In this document: in pieces, positions 8,164-17,046 of the stretch
Layout: each line of letters opens with the position of its first letter
Numbering within the stretch: the stretch's first letter is position 1
Source: an uncultured Sphingomonas sp.
GTDB lineage: Bacteria; Pseudomonadota; Alphaproteobacteria; Sphingomonadales; Sphingomonadaceae
Assembly: GCF_913774285.1 (NCBI RefSeq)
Contig: NZ_CAJYHX010000029.1
Location: forward strand, 62,001 to 126,000
Reading direction: 5' to 3'
Length of the DNA stretch: 64,000 nucleotides
The notes under the pieces: model-generated
Database searches by the model: none
The model's input: the letters and a program-made list of their open reading frames with translations, nothing else
What the model was told of the DNA's origin: nothing
Program-made: the position numbers and the translations under genes

Positions 8164-8504
8164 TGCTCGCCTCCCTTGCCCAGGAAGCGGTCGCGCAGGA
8201 TCGCCGGGATGGTGCCGGCGACGTCAGCCGCCGCCGAGATGAACCGCGGCGTCGCCTCGAAGGCGATCATGCCGATCGTGAAGGCGATGCCCTGCAGCAC
8301 GAAAGGATCGAGCGTCCAGATCGCGCCGATCGCGCGGCCGACGAACCACGAGACGACGATGCCCACGGCGAGCTGGGTGAAGCGCTCGCGCCAGGTGAGC
8401 CCCTTGCGCCAGGCGAGCGCCACGGTGGCGCCGATCGCGCCGGGGGCAATGCCGGATGCGAATGCGCAAATCGCGTCGAGCAAGGCCATGATCTTCTGTT
8501 CCAT
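8160..8504 (-). CDS. Holin-like phage membrane protein
   Basis: A 114-residue protein with about three hydrophobic segments (ALLDAICAFASGIAPGAIG, FTQLAVGIVVSWFVG, PFVLQGIAFTIGMIAF) and a charged tail ending FLGKGGEQ. The ATG at 8504 lies 2 bp after the end of the X gene and removes an Arg-Pro-rich stretch that is a reading-frame artefact. Size, topology and its place directly before the endolysin point to a holin. No named holin family was recognised with certainty. Confidence 0.7.
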   Translation of the reverse strand: MEQKIMALLDAICAFASGIAPGAIGATVALAWRKGLTWRERFTQLAVGIVVSWFVGRAIGAIWTLDPFVLQGIAFTIGMIAFEATPRFISAAADVAGTIPAILRDRFLGKGGEQ

Positions 8505-8506
8505 GG

Positions 8507-8722
8507 TCAACTCCAGAGCTGGACCGTCTCGCGCACCGGCTGTGCCTGGGCGGCGATCGGGGGGAGGGTGACCGGCGTGCCGATCGGAAGGGTGGGGCCG
8601 CGATCGGCGAGGCCGGGGTTGGCGGCGAGCACGGCATCGAGCGCTTCGGGGCCGAGCCCGCGTTCGCGCCACAGCAGCTCGTCCAGCGTGTCGCCCTGGC
8701 GCGCGGTGAGCAGGTCGGCCAT
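8507..8722 (-). CDS. Phage tail protein X (P2 gpX-like)
   Basis: A 71-residue protein of the gpX family, a small LysM-like fold: RQGDTLDELLWRERG at the N-terminus and ANPGLADRGPTLPIGTPVTL in the middle match the family closely, and the length is normal. The start codon overlaps the L stop by one base (TGATG). P2 also places X immediately after L. Confidence 0.9.
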   Translation of the reverse strand: MADLLTARQGDTLDELLWRERGLGPEALDAVLAANPGLADRGPTLPIGTPVTLPPIAAQAQPVRETVQLWS

Positions 8723-9195
8723 CAGAGCAGCTCGACGCTGGTGCGGGTGCGGCCGAGGATCCGGCGCACGGCTTGCAGCGCGTCGCGGCGCAGCTCGCCA
8801 ATCGAATCGTCCAGCTCGTCCACCTTGCGCTGGCCGGCGCCGGTCAGGTCGACGTCGCGCTGCCGCTCGATCAGCAGCGCCTTGGCGCAGGCGCCCACGG
8901 CGAGCTGGTACAGCACGACGTTGCGGCTCAAGCCGTCCACGGTGGAGCTGGGCACCTTGGCGAAGCTGGCGGCGGCCTGCTCCGCGCGCCAATCCTCGAG
9001 CTGGTCGTTCGTCCAGATGATCGCTTCGCGCACGGCGTCGCGCAGGCGTTCCGCCGGCATCTCGGTAGGAATGCGGCGTGCCTTGCGGAGGTCCGCGACG
9101 TCGACGTCGGGAAACCAGCCGTCATTGCCGATCGGCGCGCCATCGGGCGCGGCGGGCGGCGGGGTGAGGATGGGGGTGCAGGGGAAGGTGCTCAT
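8722..9195 (-). CDS. Head completion/stabilisation protein L (P2 gpL-like)
   Basis: A 157-residue protein with the gpL pattern: WFPDVDVADLRKARRIPTEM, then the conserved LRDAVREAIIWTNDQLEDWR helix and YQLAVGACAKALLIERQRDV. By family, it closes the filled head and prepares it for tail joining. Its start overlaps the end of the small membrane-protein gene by 4 bp. The N-terminal 25 residues are Pro-rich and variable in this family. Confidence 0.9.
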   Translation of the reverse strand: MSTFPCTPILTPPPAAPDGAPIGNDGWFPDVDVADLRKARRIPTEMPAERLRDAVREAIIWTNDQLEDWRAEQAAASFAKVPSSTVDGLSRNVVLYQLAVGACAKALLIERQRDVDLTGAGQRKVDELDDSIGELRRDALQAVRRILGRTRTSVELL

Positions 9196-9380
9196 ACCAG
9201 CACCAGCGCGGCCGTTCGCGCCATGAAGGACACCACGCCGGCCAAGGAAACTGCGCCGATCGTGGCGCTGCCGAGGCGGATGCGCCAGCTCTCAGCGAAG
9301 GTGGCGTCGACGGCCGCCTGCGCGAACCCGCCCGCGCAGAGCGCAAGAGCGGCGAAGTTCAAGAAAGGGGCGGCGGACAT
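9192..9380 (-). CDS. Small membrane protein of unknown function
   Basis: A 62-residue hydrophobic protein with two predicted membrane stretches (FLNFAALALCAGGFAQAA and ATIGAVSLAGVVSFMARTA). It lies between M and L, where P2 has no gene, and overlaps L by 4 bp, which supports real translation. Small membrane proteins at this place may be accessory holins, but nothing in the sequence proves it. Confidence 0.55.
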   Translation of the reverse strand: MSAAPFLNFAALALCAGGFAQAAVDATFAESWRIRLGSATIGAVSLAGVVSFMARTAALVLV

Positions 9381-9501
9381 AGGATCGCGGTTCCTTCAGC
9401 GTCCCCGGCAAACGGGGGTGGGGACCGGGTCCGCGACGGCCCTCAGCCCGAAGGCCCTCCCGTCGCGCGCGATCCGCCCCCGAGCGCCGGGGGCGAGCTG
9501 G

Positions 9502-10368
9502 TCAGGCGCCCTTGCCGGGCGCCGGTTCGGTGGTGGGCGGAAGGGCGGCGTCGAGCAGCTTCTCCAGCTTCTTGATGTTGCCCTTCACGCCAGCCCGTTC
9601 ATCGAGCTGGTGGGCGCGGCGTAGGGCTTCGAGCGCCTTGCCGAAGGCCGGGCGCTGATTGTCCGCCGACAGCAGCGCTTCGGCAGCGAGCGCGGTTTCC
9701 TGGCCGATCGCCTTGTAGAGTTTGGCGCGGATCTGGTCGTGCATGTCCGCGTCCGCGGTGAGGATCTCGACATCGGTGAGAATGCCCAGATCGAAGCGGG
9801 TGCCGGCGCTCTGCGCCTTGATCGCGGCCGTGGCGATCTCCTCGGCCACCAGGGCGGCCGTGGTGCGCTGATAGCGCGCCGGCATCGGCAGATCGTGGCG
9901 CAACATGTAGTCGGCCAGTTTGATCGCGCCGCGATATTCGCCAACGTCGATCAGCCAGACCATGATGGTGGGTATCACCTCGTCCGCGACCGCCTTTCCG
10001 GCCTCGGCCGCCGCCGCCAGGCGCGCCATCACCCAATCCTTGTAGGCGGGCAGCATGTCGCGCTTGGCCTCGATCTTCTTTTCGATCGACTGGATGGCCT
10101 TGAGCCGGCGCATGTCGTGCATCAGGCGCAGCATGATCTGGGCATCGGGGCCTTCGCCGAGCGACGGGTCCAGCGTGGCGGGATCTTCGATCGCTGCCCG
10201 CGCCGCGTGCTGCAGGGTATGCAGGCGCGCGGGGCTGGCGGACACGATGGGGGAGGCGAGCAGGGGTTCCTGCCCGCCCTCGCACTCCGGCGCGGCAACG
10301 ACATTGCTGATGTGATGGGGCTTGGCCGAGGCGGCGAAGCGGTCACGATGCTGGCGAGCTGGGCTCAT
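9502..10368 (-). CDS. Phage terminase small subunit (P2 gpM-like)
   Basis: A 288-residue protein. The start at 10368 (MSPARQHRDRF) is chosen because the frame further upstream runs into the N gene and lacks family similarity. The body matches gpM: MLRLMHDMRRLKAIQSIEKK, KRDMLPAYKDWV, and a following segment with LIDVGEYRGAIKLADYML. It ends in a charged helix (KGNIKKLEKLLDAAL). By family, it recognises the cos site and works with gpP in packaging. A 121-bp GC-rich gap with no gene follows it before the small membrane protein. Confidence 0.9.
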   Translation of the reverse strand: MSPARQHRDRFAASAKPHHISNVVAAPECEGGQEPLLASPIVSASPARLHTLQHAARAAIEDPATLDPSLGEGPDAQIMLRLMHDMRRLKAIQSIEKKIEAKRDMLPAYKDWVMARLAAAAEAGKAVADEVIPTIMVWLIDVGEYRGAIKLADYMLRHDLPMPARYQRTTAALVAEEIATAAIKAQSAGTRFDLGILTDVEILTADADMHDQIRAKLYKAIGQETALAAEALLSADNQRPAFGKALEALRRAHQLDERAGVKGNIKKLEKLLDAALPPTTEPAPGKGA

Positions 10369-10420
10369 GGTGCGTTCCGGTGCTGGGATGGGTGAGGGCG
10401 GGCAGACTTGACGCAGAGCC

Positions 10421-11479
10421 TCAGCTCTTCGGGCCAAGCTTGATGTTCTCGACCAGGGCGGCCTTGCCGTATTCTTCGACGACGAAGGCGTCGTTCACGC
10501 TCTCGTAGTTGGCGATCTGGTCGTAGGCCGATTCCTCGACGACGTTGCGGCGCGCCGAACCCGTCTGCTGATAGTAGGACAGGTTGCTAAGGCTGGTGAC
10601 CATCAGCGCGTTGGCCGGGAAGTTCGGCACCTGCATGGTCGGCTTGCCGCCAAGCTGGCGGCTCGACAGGATCACGTCGCGCGCGACGATCTCGGTGGCG
10701 GTGTTGCCGGCCTCGCTGACGATCTTGAAATACTTCTCGTGCACGAGGTCGCTGCCGACGATCACCACCAGGTCGGTTGCGCCGCGGAACTGCTCGTGCA
10801 GCAGATTGTGGATCACGTCGAAGACCAGCGCATCGAGGTTTTCGTAATCGGCGCTGCCGCTGTCCGACACATAGACCTTCGCCTGATCGAGGCCGCCATG
10901 GGACAGCACGCGGTTCGGCGCGTAGGTTCGCATCTTGTAGAGCCAACCATAGTTGACGTCCTGCAGCAGCGGATAGGTGACGCGGTCGGTCTGCGCCTTG
11001 GCGTCGACGCCGTTGAAGCCGATGGTGATGATGTCCTGCGACTTCTGCACCAGCACGGCGTCGCGGCAGAGCTGCTGGAATTCCGGGCGGTGCGCCCAAG
11101 CATCGAGCAGGGCATAGGGCCACGCATAGTCGTAGTCGGTCTTCTTGCAGACATACTGGTCGATCGCGTCGCTGCCGAAGGGGCTGGTCGGGCGACGTCG
11201 GTTGCCGGGCACCGACAGATCGGTACGGCCCGCCAGCGTGCGGGTGACGCCAACGCCAACGCGGTCGCCCATCTGGTTGATTACCGAGATCACATTGATG
11301 CGCGACAGGAAATCGCTGGTGGTCTGGAGCTTCGCGAGCAGCTTCTGCTCGATCGCAGGCGCGACCGAGAACCGCTTGATCTCGGTCGAGGCGGGCGAAA
11401 AGAAATGGCCGTCGAGGCTGTTCAGCTTGGCGAGCTGGCCAAGGTACGAATTGAACAGCACGCGGGTCTGGTTCTGCAT
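10421..11479 (-). CDS. Phage major capsid protein precursor (P2 gpN-like)
   Basis: A 352-residue protein, the usual gpN length. Recognisable segments are LKTTSDFLSRINV-like LQTTSDFLSRINVISVINQM, the QKSQDIITIGFNGVDAKAQT stretch, DVNYGWLYKMRTYAPNRV and the C-terminal LSNLSYYQQTGSARRNVV. In P2 it assembles on the gpO scaffold and loses its N-terminus to gpO cleavage. It stands in the P2 order between O and M, with 57 bp upstream to O. Confidence 0.93.
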   Translation of the reverse strand: MQNQTRVLFNSYLGQLAKLNSLDGHFFSPASTEIKRFSVAPAIEQKLLAKLQTTSDFLSRINVISVINQMGDRVGVGVTRTLAGRTDLSVPGNRRRPTSPFGSDAIDQYVCKKTDYDYAWPYALLDAWAHRPEFQQLCRDAVLVQKSQDIITIGFNGVDAKAQTDRVTYPLLQDVNYGWLYKMRTYAPNRVLSHGGLDQAKVYVSDSGSADYENLDALVFDVIHNLLHEQFRGATDLVVIVGSDLVHEKYFKIVSEAGNTATEIVARDVILSSRQLGGKPTMQVPNFPANALMVTSLSNLSYYQQTGSARRNVVEESAYDQIANYESVNDAFVVEEYGKAALVENIKLGPKS

Positions 11480-11536
11480 GGAAAGTGCTCCGGGGTGCGG
11501 GGGAGGGGCGCGGGCGTGGGGAGGCGGTGGGCGGCG

Positions 11537-12340
11537 TCAGCAGTCGGTGAGGTGCTGGCCGGTGCCGCCGCTGGCCGGCGGGCGGCTGAACCCGGCGGGC
11601 GTGGTTTCGAGCTGGCCCTTCATGGTCGCCACCTCGGTGCGAACTTCGCTGACCGCATCGAGCGCCGGCTTTACCGCTGCGGCGACGGCGTCGCCCATGG
11701 CCTTGCTGAAGGCATTCATGTCGAAGTTATTGTCGTTGGCGGGCTTGGGCGCCGGCTCGGACTTCTGTTCCTGCTCGCTCGCTCGGAACATGCCGAAAGC
11801 CTTGGCAAAGCCGGCGGCGATGGCATCGGCGATGCCCGTCGTGCCCTGCTCGAATTCGATCGAGACGGCCTGATCCGAGGCGCTGAAGATCGTGCCCGGC
11901 GCGGTGCGCGAGAACTGCAGCTTCTGGGTGCCGATCGAGGCGGGCGTGTCGGTGAACGCCAGGCCGACCAGGCCGACCTTGCCGGTGCCGGCATAGTCGG
12001 GGGTCAGCTCGACGGACGGATACGGCTTCTGGCCATCGGCCGAAAGCTTCACCAGGTTGTCGTTGGCGTCGACCTGCACATAGAGCGCGCGGCGCTTCGT
12101 GGACTTGCCGTCGACGGTGAATTCGTCGTCCTGCGCCTTGACGGCGGCGACGTCGCCATAGCCGTTGAACGGCGGCTCGGGGCTGTAGCCGGCGATATGC
12201 TCGATGTTGATGCGCGGCGAATAGGTGTCGCGGTTGAAGGTCGCGACCACGTCATCGATCATCTCGTCGGTGATCGTGCGGCCGTCGCTGATCGTCTGGC
12301 CGGCGACGAAGGCGCGGAAGAACTTGGAGAGTTTGGCCAT
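11537..12340 (-). CDS. Capsid scaffolding protein and protease (P2 gpO-like)
   Basis: A 267-residue protein starting MAKLSKFFRAFVAG; the frame is open for another 64 codons upstream but those lie over the promoter region. The N-terminal half is the serine protease: INIEHIAGYSPEPPFNGYG contains the His and YPSVELTPDYAG the Ser of the gpO triad, followed by LVGLAFTDTPASIGTQKL. The C-terminal half, Ala-rich and coiled, serves as scaffold. First gene of the capsid operon, 80 bp downstream of the second 35-bp regulatory repeat. Confidence 0.92.
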   Translation of the reverse strand: MAKLSKFFRAFVAGQTISDGRTITDEMIDDVVATFNRDTYSPRINIEHIAGYSPEPPFNGYGDVAAVKAQDDEFTVDGKSTKRRALYVQVDANDNLVKLSADGQKPYPSVELTPDYAGTGKVGLVGLAFTDTPASIGTQKLQFSRTAPGTIFSASDQAVSIEFEQGTTGIADAIAAGFAKAFGMFRASEQEQKSEPAPKPANDNNFDMNAFSKAMGDAVAAAVKPALDAVSEVRTEVATMKGQLETTPAGFSRPPASGGTGQHLTDC

Positions 12341-12419
12341 GGCGGTGCTGGTCCCTGAGTGATCGAGCCGAGGCGGCGTTTGACCAGGCGAACAGGGACC
12401 GGATTGGCATCTCTTCTCA

Positions 12420-12454
12420 AGCGAGCCGCCTTGTGAAATGCCCGTTTCACAAGG
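12420..12454 (-). promoter_or_regulatory. Late-operon regulatory repeat, copy 2 (O/P divergent region)
   Basis: Perfect 10-bp inverted repeat (CCTTGTGAAA and TTTCACAAGG, 6-bp loop) at 12429-12454, with CGGCTCGCT next to it on the minus strand. It repeats the unit at 3051-3085 in the same orientation relative to the downstream minus-strand operon. It lies in the 161-bp gap between the divergent O and P genes, exactly where P2 has its divergent late promoters PO and PP. Its place between divergent genes argues against a terminator. Confidence 0.62.
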
Positions 12455-12501
12455 GGCGGCGCTCAGTGAGGGCGCGTCAGCATGGCTAGGTTCGCGCCAC
12501 C

Positions 12502-14721
12502 ATGCACCCCGCCGACGAACCCCTGCCAGCATCGACGATGCCGATCCCCGTGGACGCGCGGCGGAAGGCGCGCAGCCTCTACTGGCGCTTCTGGACGATC
12601 ACGCAGATCGCCGAGGAGCTGTGTCTTTCGCGCGCGACGGTAGAGTCCTGGCGGCAGCGCGATCGATGGGATGATGCGCCGGCCCTCACCAAGATCGAGG
12701 ACGCGATCGAGGCGCGCATCGTCGGGCTGATCGACAAGGACAAGAAGACGCCCGGCGATTTCAAGGAAATCGACCTGCTGATGCGCGCGGTCACCACCGC
12801 CGCGCGGGTGCGCCGCTATGAGGCGCCGGGTGGGCACGAAGGCGACCTGAACGAGAAGGTCGGCAACCGCAACGCGGGCGAGAAGAAGAAGGCGAAGACC
12901 AACTATTTCACCCGCGAGCAGGTGGAAGAGCTGGAGCGCATCTTCCACGACGAGCTGTTCGGCTATCAGCAGGATTGGTGGGACGCGCGCGACCAGCGCA
13001 CCCGCATGATCCTGAAATCGCGCCAGATCGGCGCGACCTGGTATTTCGCCCGCGAGGCGCTGCTCGACGCGCTGCGCGGGCGGGGCAACATGATCTTCCT
13101 CAGCGCCTCCAAGGCGCAGGCCCATATCTTCCGCGGCTACATCATCCAGTTCGCGGCGCGCGTCGGCGTGAAGCTGCAGGGCGATCCGATCGTGCTCGAC
13201 GCGGAGACGCTGCCCGAGGGCGAGGATCTGCCGCAGCTGATCTTCCTTGGCACCAACGCCCGCACCGCGCAGGGCTATCACGGCAATTTCTACTTCGACG
13301 AGTTCTTCTGGACCTATGGCTTCGAGGAGCTGAACAAGGTCGCCAGCGGCATGGCGATGCACAAGAAGTGGCGGAAAACCTACTTCTCGACGCCGTCGAC
13401 CGTCGCCCACCAGGCGCACCCCTATTGGACCGGCGAGCGCCGCAACCGCCGCGTGAAGAAGGAGAACCGGATCACCATCGACACCGGGCACGCCCGCCTG
13501 AAGGCGGGCGCGGTGTGCGAGGACAATATCTGGCGCCAGATCGTCACGATCGAGGACGCCGAGGCGCGCGGCTGCGACCTGTTCGATCTGGACGAGCTGC
13601 GCATCGAATATGCGCCGGACGAATTCGCGAACCTGCTGATGTGCCAGTTCGTCGACGACAGCCTGTCGGCCTTCAAGTTCAACGAGCTGCAGCGCGCGAC
13701 CGTCGACAGCGTCGTCGATTGGCTCGACGTGCAGCCGCTAGCCTCGCGGCCCGTGGGCACGCGGGCGGTGTGGGCCGGCTATGATCCGCAGGAGAGCGAG
13801 AACGGCGACAATGCCGCGCTGGTGATCGCGCTGCCGCCGGAAGGGCCGGGGGGCAAGTTCCGGCTGCTGGAGAAGTACCAGCTGCGCGGGCTCGACTACC
13901 AGGCGCAGGCCGAGTTCATCCGCCAGCGGCTCGCTCGCTACAACTGCACCTATCTGGGCATCGACGCCACCGGCATCGGCTCGGCCGTCTACCAACTGCT
14001 CAGCGGCACCGTGCGCGGCTGCACCAAGATCGAATATTCGCTCGAGTCCAAGGCGCAGATGGTGATGAAGGCGCAGCACAGCTTCGCGCGCGGCCGCATC
14101 GAATTCGATGCGAGCTGGATCGACGTGCAGTCGAGCTTCCTCAGCATCAAGAAGGCGCTCACCGGCTCGGGCAAGGCGATCACCTTCAAGACCAGCCGGG
14201 GCGACGAGAGCATCGGCCACGGCGATCTAGCGTGGGCGGTCATGCACATCCTCATCAACGAACCACTGGACGGCAGCGCGCGGCCGCAGACGCGCTTGGA
14301 GATTATCGATGGGCAAGCGGACTCGGGCGCGGACGATGTCCCGACAGGAAACGGCGGCGGCGCCGTCTGGGGCTTTGGTGCCGGCGAAGGACGAGACCAG
14401 CTCGGGTGGCCTGGCGTTCAGCTTCGGCGATCCGGAGCCGGTGCTCAACCGCCGCGAGCTGCTCGACATGGCCGAGTGCTGGCACAACGGCCGATGGTAC
14501 GAACCGCCGGTGTCGCTCGATGGCCTGGCGCGCGCGTTCCGCGTCTCGCCGCACCACAGCAGCGCCATCATGCTCAAGCGCAACCTGCTGGTCGCGTCGT
14601 TCCAAGCCTCGCCGCTGCTCAGCACCGCGGCGTTCGAGGCGCTGGCGCAGGACTTCCTCGTCTTCGGCAACGGCTATCTGGAGGAGCGGCGCAACATCCT
14701 GGGCGGCGTGCTGCGCTATGA
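12502..14721 (+). CDS. Phage terminase large subunit (P2 gpP-like) with overlapping C-terminal extension
   Basis: A DNA-packaging ATPase and nuclease. Residues 1-60 hold a helix-turn-helix (ARSLYWRFWTITQIAEELCL). The ATPase has MILKSRQIGATWYFAREAL as Walker A and GNFYFDEFFWTYG as Walker B; the nuclease part starts near AVWAGYDPQESENGDNAALV and has YLGIDATGIG. Homology ends near residue 602 (LEIIDGQADSG), the normal family length. The frame then stays open for about 137 more residues, rich in Arg, Gly and Ala, across the first 413 bp of the portal gene. That tail looks like an out-of-frame reading, so the normal stop has apparently been lost by mutation or sequence error. An alternative start is the ATG at 12538. 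Confidence 0.9.
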   Translation: MHPADEPLPASTMPIPVDARRKARSLYWRFWTITQIAEELCLSRATVESWRQRDRWDDAPALTKIEDAIEARIVGLIDKDKKTPGDFKEIDLLMRAVTTAARVRRYEAPGGHEGDLNEKVGNRNAGEKKKAKTNYFTREQVEELERIFHDELFGYQQDWWDARDQRTRMILKSRQIGATWYFAREALLDALRGRGNMIFLSASKAQAHIFRGYIIQFAARVGVKLQGDPIVLDAETLPEGEDLPQLIFLGTNARTAQGYHGNFYFDEFFWTYGFEELNKVASGMAMHKKWRKTYFSTPSTVAHQAHPYWTGERRNRRVKKENRITIDTGHARLKAGAVCEDNIWRQIVTIEDAEARGCDLFDLDELRIEYAPDEFANLLMCQFVDDSLSAFKFNELQRATVDSVVDWLDVQPLASRPVGTRAVWAGYDPQESENGDNAALVIALPPEGPGGKFRLLEKYQLRGLDYQAQAEFIRQRLARYNCTYLGIDATGIGSAVYQLLSGTVRGCTKIEYSLESKAQMVMKAQHSFARGRIEFDASWIDVQSSFLSIKKALTGSGKAITFKTSRGDESIGHGDLAWAVMHILINEPLDGSARPQTRLEIIDGQADSGADDVPTGNGGGAVWGFGAGEGRDQLGWPGVQLRRSGAGAQPPRAARHGRVLAQRPMVRTAGVARWPGARVPRLAAPQQRHHAQAQPAGRVVPSLAAAQHRGVRGAGAGLPRLRQRLSGGAAQHPGRRAAL

Positions 14722-15376
14722 GCACGCTATCGCCAAATACACCCGGCGCGGGGTGGAGGCGGGGCGGTTCTTCTACGTGCCCGGGGACCGCGACGAGGTG
14801 GAGTTCGCCCCCGGCAGCGTGCAGCAGGTCTGCCAGCCGGACGTGAACCAGGAGATCTACGGCGTGCCGGAATATCTGAGCGCGCTGCAGTCGGCGCTGC
14901 TCAACGAGGCCGCGACGCTGTTCCGCCGCCGATACTATCTGAACGGCAGCCATGCCGGGTACATCCTCTATGCCACCGGCGAGATCGACGAGAAGGACAC
15001 CACCGCGCTCAAGGCGGCGCTCAAAGCCTCGCGGGGACCGGGCAACTTCCGCAACCTGTTCGTGCACGCGCCGAACGCGAAGGAGGGGAGCCTGAAGATC
15101 CTGCCGATCGCCGAGGTGGGCGCGAAGGACGAGTTCCTGGGCATCAAGAACGCGACCCGCGACGACGTGCTCGCCGCGCACCGCGTCCCGCCCCAGCTGC
15201 TCGGCATCGTGCCAGCGCAAGGGTCGAGCGGATTCGGCAACCCGCTCCAGGCGGTCGATATGTTCTTCGAGCTGGAGATCGCGCCGCTGCAGGTGCGGCT
15301 GCTGCAGTTCAACGAGCTGGTTGGCCGTGAGGTGATCCGGTTCCGCGAGCGGAGGTTGATGGCATCTATCGCTTAA
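14309..15376 (+). CDS. Phage portal protein (P2 gpQ-like)
   Basis: A 355-residue portal, close to the 344 of P2 gpQ. Motifs are WYEPPVSLDGLARAFRVSPH, HHSSAIMLKRNLLVASF, FLVFGNGYLEERRN, the loop region GVPEYLSALQSALLNEAATL, and the C-terminal RVPPQLLGIVPAQGSSGFGN. The dodecameric ring is the door through which DNA enters and leaves the head. A later ATG at 14336 is possible. It overlaps the open end of the terminase frame in another phase and converges on the MltR-like gene. Confidence 0.93.
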   Translation: MGKRTRARTMSRQETAAAPSGALVPAKDETSSGGLAFSFGDPEPVLNRRELLDMAECWHNGRWYEPPVSLDGLARAFRVSPHHSSAIMLKRNLLVASFQASPLLSTAAFEALAQDFLVFGNGYLEERRNILGGVLRYEHAIAKYTRRGVEAGRFFYVPGDRDEVEFAPGSVQQVCQPDVNQEIYGVPEYLSALQSALLNEAATLFRRRYYLNGSHAGYILYATGEIDEKDTTALKAALKASRGPGNFRNLFVHAPNAKEGSLKILPIAEVGAKDEFLGIKNATRDDVLAAHRVPPQLLGIVPAQGSSGFGNPLQAVDMFFELEIAPLQVRLLQFNELVGREVIRFRERRLMASIA

Positions 15377-15384
15377 ACGGCGCT

Positions 15385-15999
15385 TTACGCGTTTCGGAAC
15401 CGTGCAAACTCGGCTTTTGCTTTGTCGCTCGCTGCTTCAATCAGATTCTCCAACTCGGTGCGCGCCTGATGCAGAGGCTTCCCCATGATGACTTTTGTTA
15501 GATAGACTACACACCAAACAAACATAACCTTGCTTACTTCACGGTTGGAGTTCGAGCTCGCAGGTTCTCCTAGAATCGGTCGGGCTAATAAGTCTAACGC
15601 ATCCACAAGTTCAGCGGTTGCGAAGGAAATATCTCTACGGCTGTGGGCGCAGGAATTCCTCATTGATCGTATTATATCACACATTTTGACGTGCTCTCGA
15701 TCAATGATACCAAGCGCATAAGCTACCTTTATACGAGATGAAAATGTGCCAATTGGAGAGTCTGCCCCAAATAAACGCTTGTCTTCTTCGACGGTTAAAT
15801 CAACAAAGTTCTGCCTTATGCGATTAGCTAAAGAGTCTTCTATTATGCTGCCTAAAATGATGACGGCTCCTCTATCCGTCTCGTCGACTATGGCTGCGCC
15901 GATGTCGATGTCTACGTCATTCACCGTTAGGCGTGAAAATTTTGCCAGATCACGGAGGACTGCCTCTCTGCCCTTCGGCTGCCGTTCTTTGTATGTCAT
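15385..15999 (-). CDS. MltR-like protein
   Basis: A 204-residue protein with the MltR (mannitol repressor) core: DRGAVIILGSIIEDSLANRI, then LFGADSPIGTFSSRIKVAYA and the final IIRSMRNSCAHS. These motifs are shared by the E. coli regulator MltR and by many phage- and island-borne proteins of unknown role. Base composition is plainly more AT-rich than the phage late genes around it, and it stands against their direction, so it is likely a separately acquired cargo gene. No DNA-binding domain is visible. Its function here is unknown. Confidence 0.7.
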   Translation of the reverse strand: MTYKERQPKGREAVLRDLAKFSRLTVNDVDIDIGAAIVDETDRGAVIILGSIIEDSLANRIRQNFVDLTVEEDKRLFGADSPIGTFSSRIKVAYALGIIDREHVKMCDIIRSMRNSCAHSRRDISFATAELVDALDLLARPILGEPASSNSNREVSKVMFVWCVVYLTKVIMGKPLHQARTELENLIEAASDKAKAEFARFRNA

Positions 16000-16194
16000 A
16001 GGTCCAGCTTATCAGTAAGTCGCTTAATTGGAAGCTGCATGTCGGGCTCTTGGCGGACTACGTGAGGGGCTTTCCTACAGATTGAGTGACGTGCCATCGT
16101 CGGGTTCGTCTGATGCCGCCGGTCAACCTTATGGCCCGACCTGATATCTGTGTCGTCTCAGACGCATCAGTATAAGAAGAGGCAGAGCGTCCAA

Positions 16195-17031
16195 ATGTTG
16201 AGTGCCGTAACCCCCGTGTCGCCCGCCGCCGGTTATATCGGCGGCAAGCGCAATCTCGCCGGCCGCATTGTCCGGATTATCGAGCAGGTCGACCACCAGC
16301 TCTATGCCGAACCGTTCGTCGGCATGGGTGGCGTGTTCCTGCGCCGCCGGCAGCGCCCGAAGGCCGAGGTGATCAACGATGTCAGCGGCGATGTCGTCAC
16401 CTTCTTCCGCGTGCTGCAGGAGCACTATCCCTACCTGCTCGATATGCTGCGCTTTCGCGTTGCCAGCCGCGCCGAATTCGAGCGGCTCCGCGCGTTGCCC
16501 AGCGAGCGTCTCACCGACCTCCAGCGCGCGGCGCGGTTCCTGTACCTGCAGCGCCTTGCCTTCGCCGGGCAGGTGAGCAAGCGAACCTTCGGCGTCAGCA
16601 CGACGAATGCGGCCAATTTCAACATCACGAAACTGGAGCCATTGCTCGCCGACATCCACGATCGCTTGGCCGGCGTAGTGATCGAGCAGCTCAACTATTC
16701 CGCATTCATCGACCGCTATGACCGTGCAGGCACGCTGTTCTATCTCGATCCACCCTATTGGGGGTGCGAGACCGACTACGGCCAGGACCTCTTCGGCCGC
16801 GAGGACTTCGAGCGCCTTGCTGCCCAGCTCGCCGGGGTCAAGGGCAAGTTCCTGCTCTCGCTGAATGACACACCTGGCGTGCGGGAGGTGTTCGGCGCTT
16901 TCGGCATGACGCCCATCGAAACGACGTACACGGTGAGCAGAGGAAATGCGTCCAAAGCGGGTGAGCTGCTGATTGCCAACTTCGCGATCTGCGCCAACAC
17001 CGGCGCATGCGACCCCGTTTCCCTACGCTGA
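16195..17031 (+). CDS. DNA adenine methylase, Dam/D12 class
   Basis: A 278-residue N6-adenine methyltransferase. The motifs occur in family order: AAGYIGGKRNLAGRIV near the N-terminus, YAEPFVGMGGVFLRR (SAM binding), INDVSGDVVTFFRVLQ, and TLFYLDPPYWG with the DPPY catalytic motif. The ATG at 16195 gives the usual start; a GTG at 16150 would add 15 residues but has no ribosome-binding site. Phages carry such enzymes to mark their DNA against host restriction or to control promoters. The recognition sequence cannot be read off; GATC is common for this class. It lies 195 bp from the divergent MltR-like gene. Confidence 0.9.
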   Translation: MLSAVTPVSPAAGYIGGKRNLAGRIVRIIEQVDHQLYAEPFVGMGGVFLRRRQRPKAEVINDVSGDVVTFFRVLQEHYPYLLDMLRFRVASRAEFERLRALPSERLTDLQRAARFLYLQRLAFAGQVSKRTFGVSTTNAANFNITKLEPLLADIHDRLAGVVIEQLNYSAFIDRYDRAGTLFYLDPPYWGCETDYGQDLFGREDFERLAAQLAGVKGKFLLSLNDTPGVREVFGAFGMTPIETTYTVSRGNASKAGELLIANFAICANTGACDPVSLR

Positions 17032-17046
17032 GAGAAATTGAATTCG

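Noticed and set aside
10739..12358. Open frame of 539 codons antisense to capsid and scaffold genes
   Set aside because: The minus-strand proteins match gpN and gpO clearly; the plus frame has the composition of a shadow.
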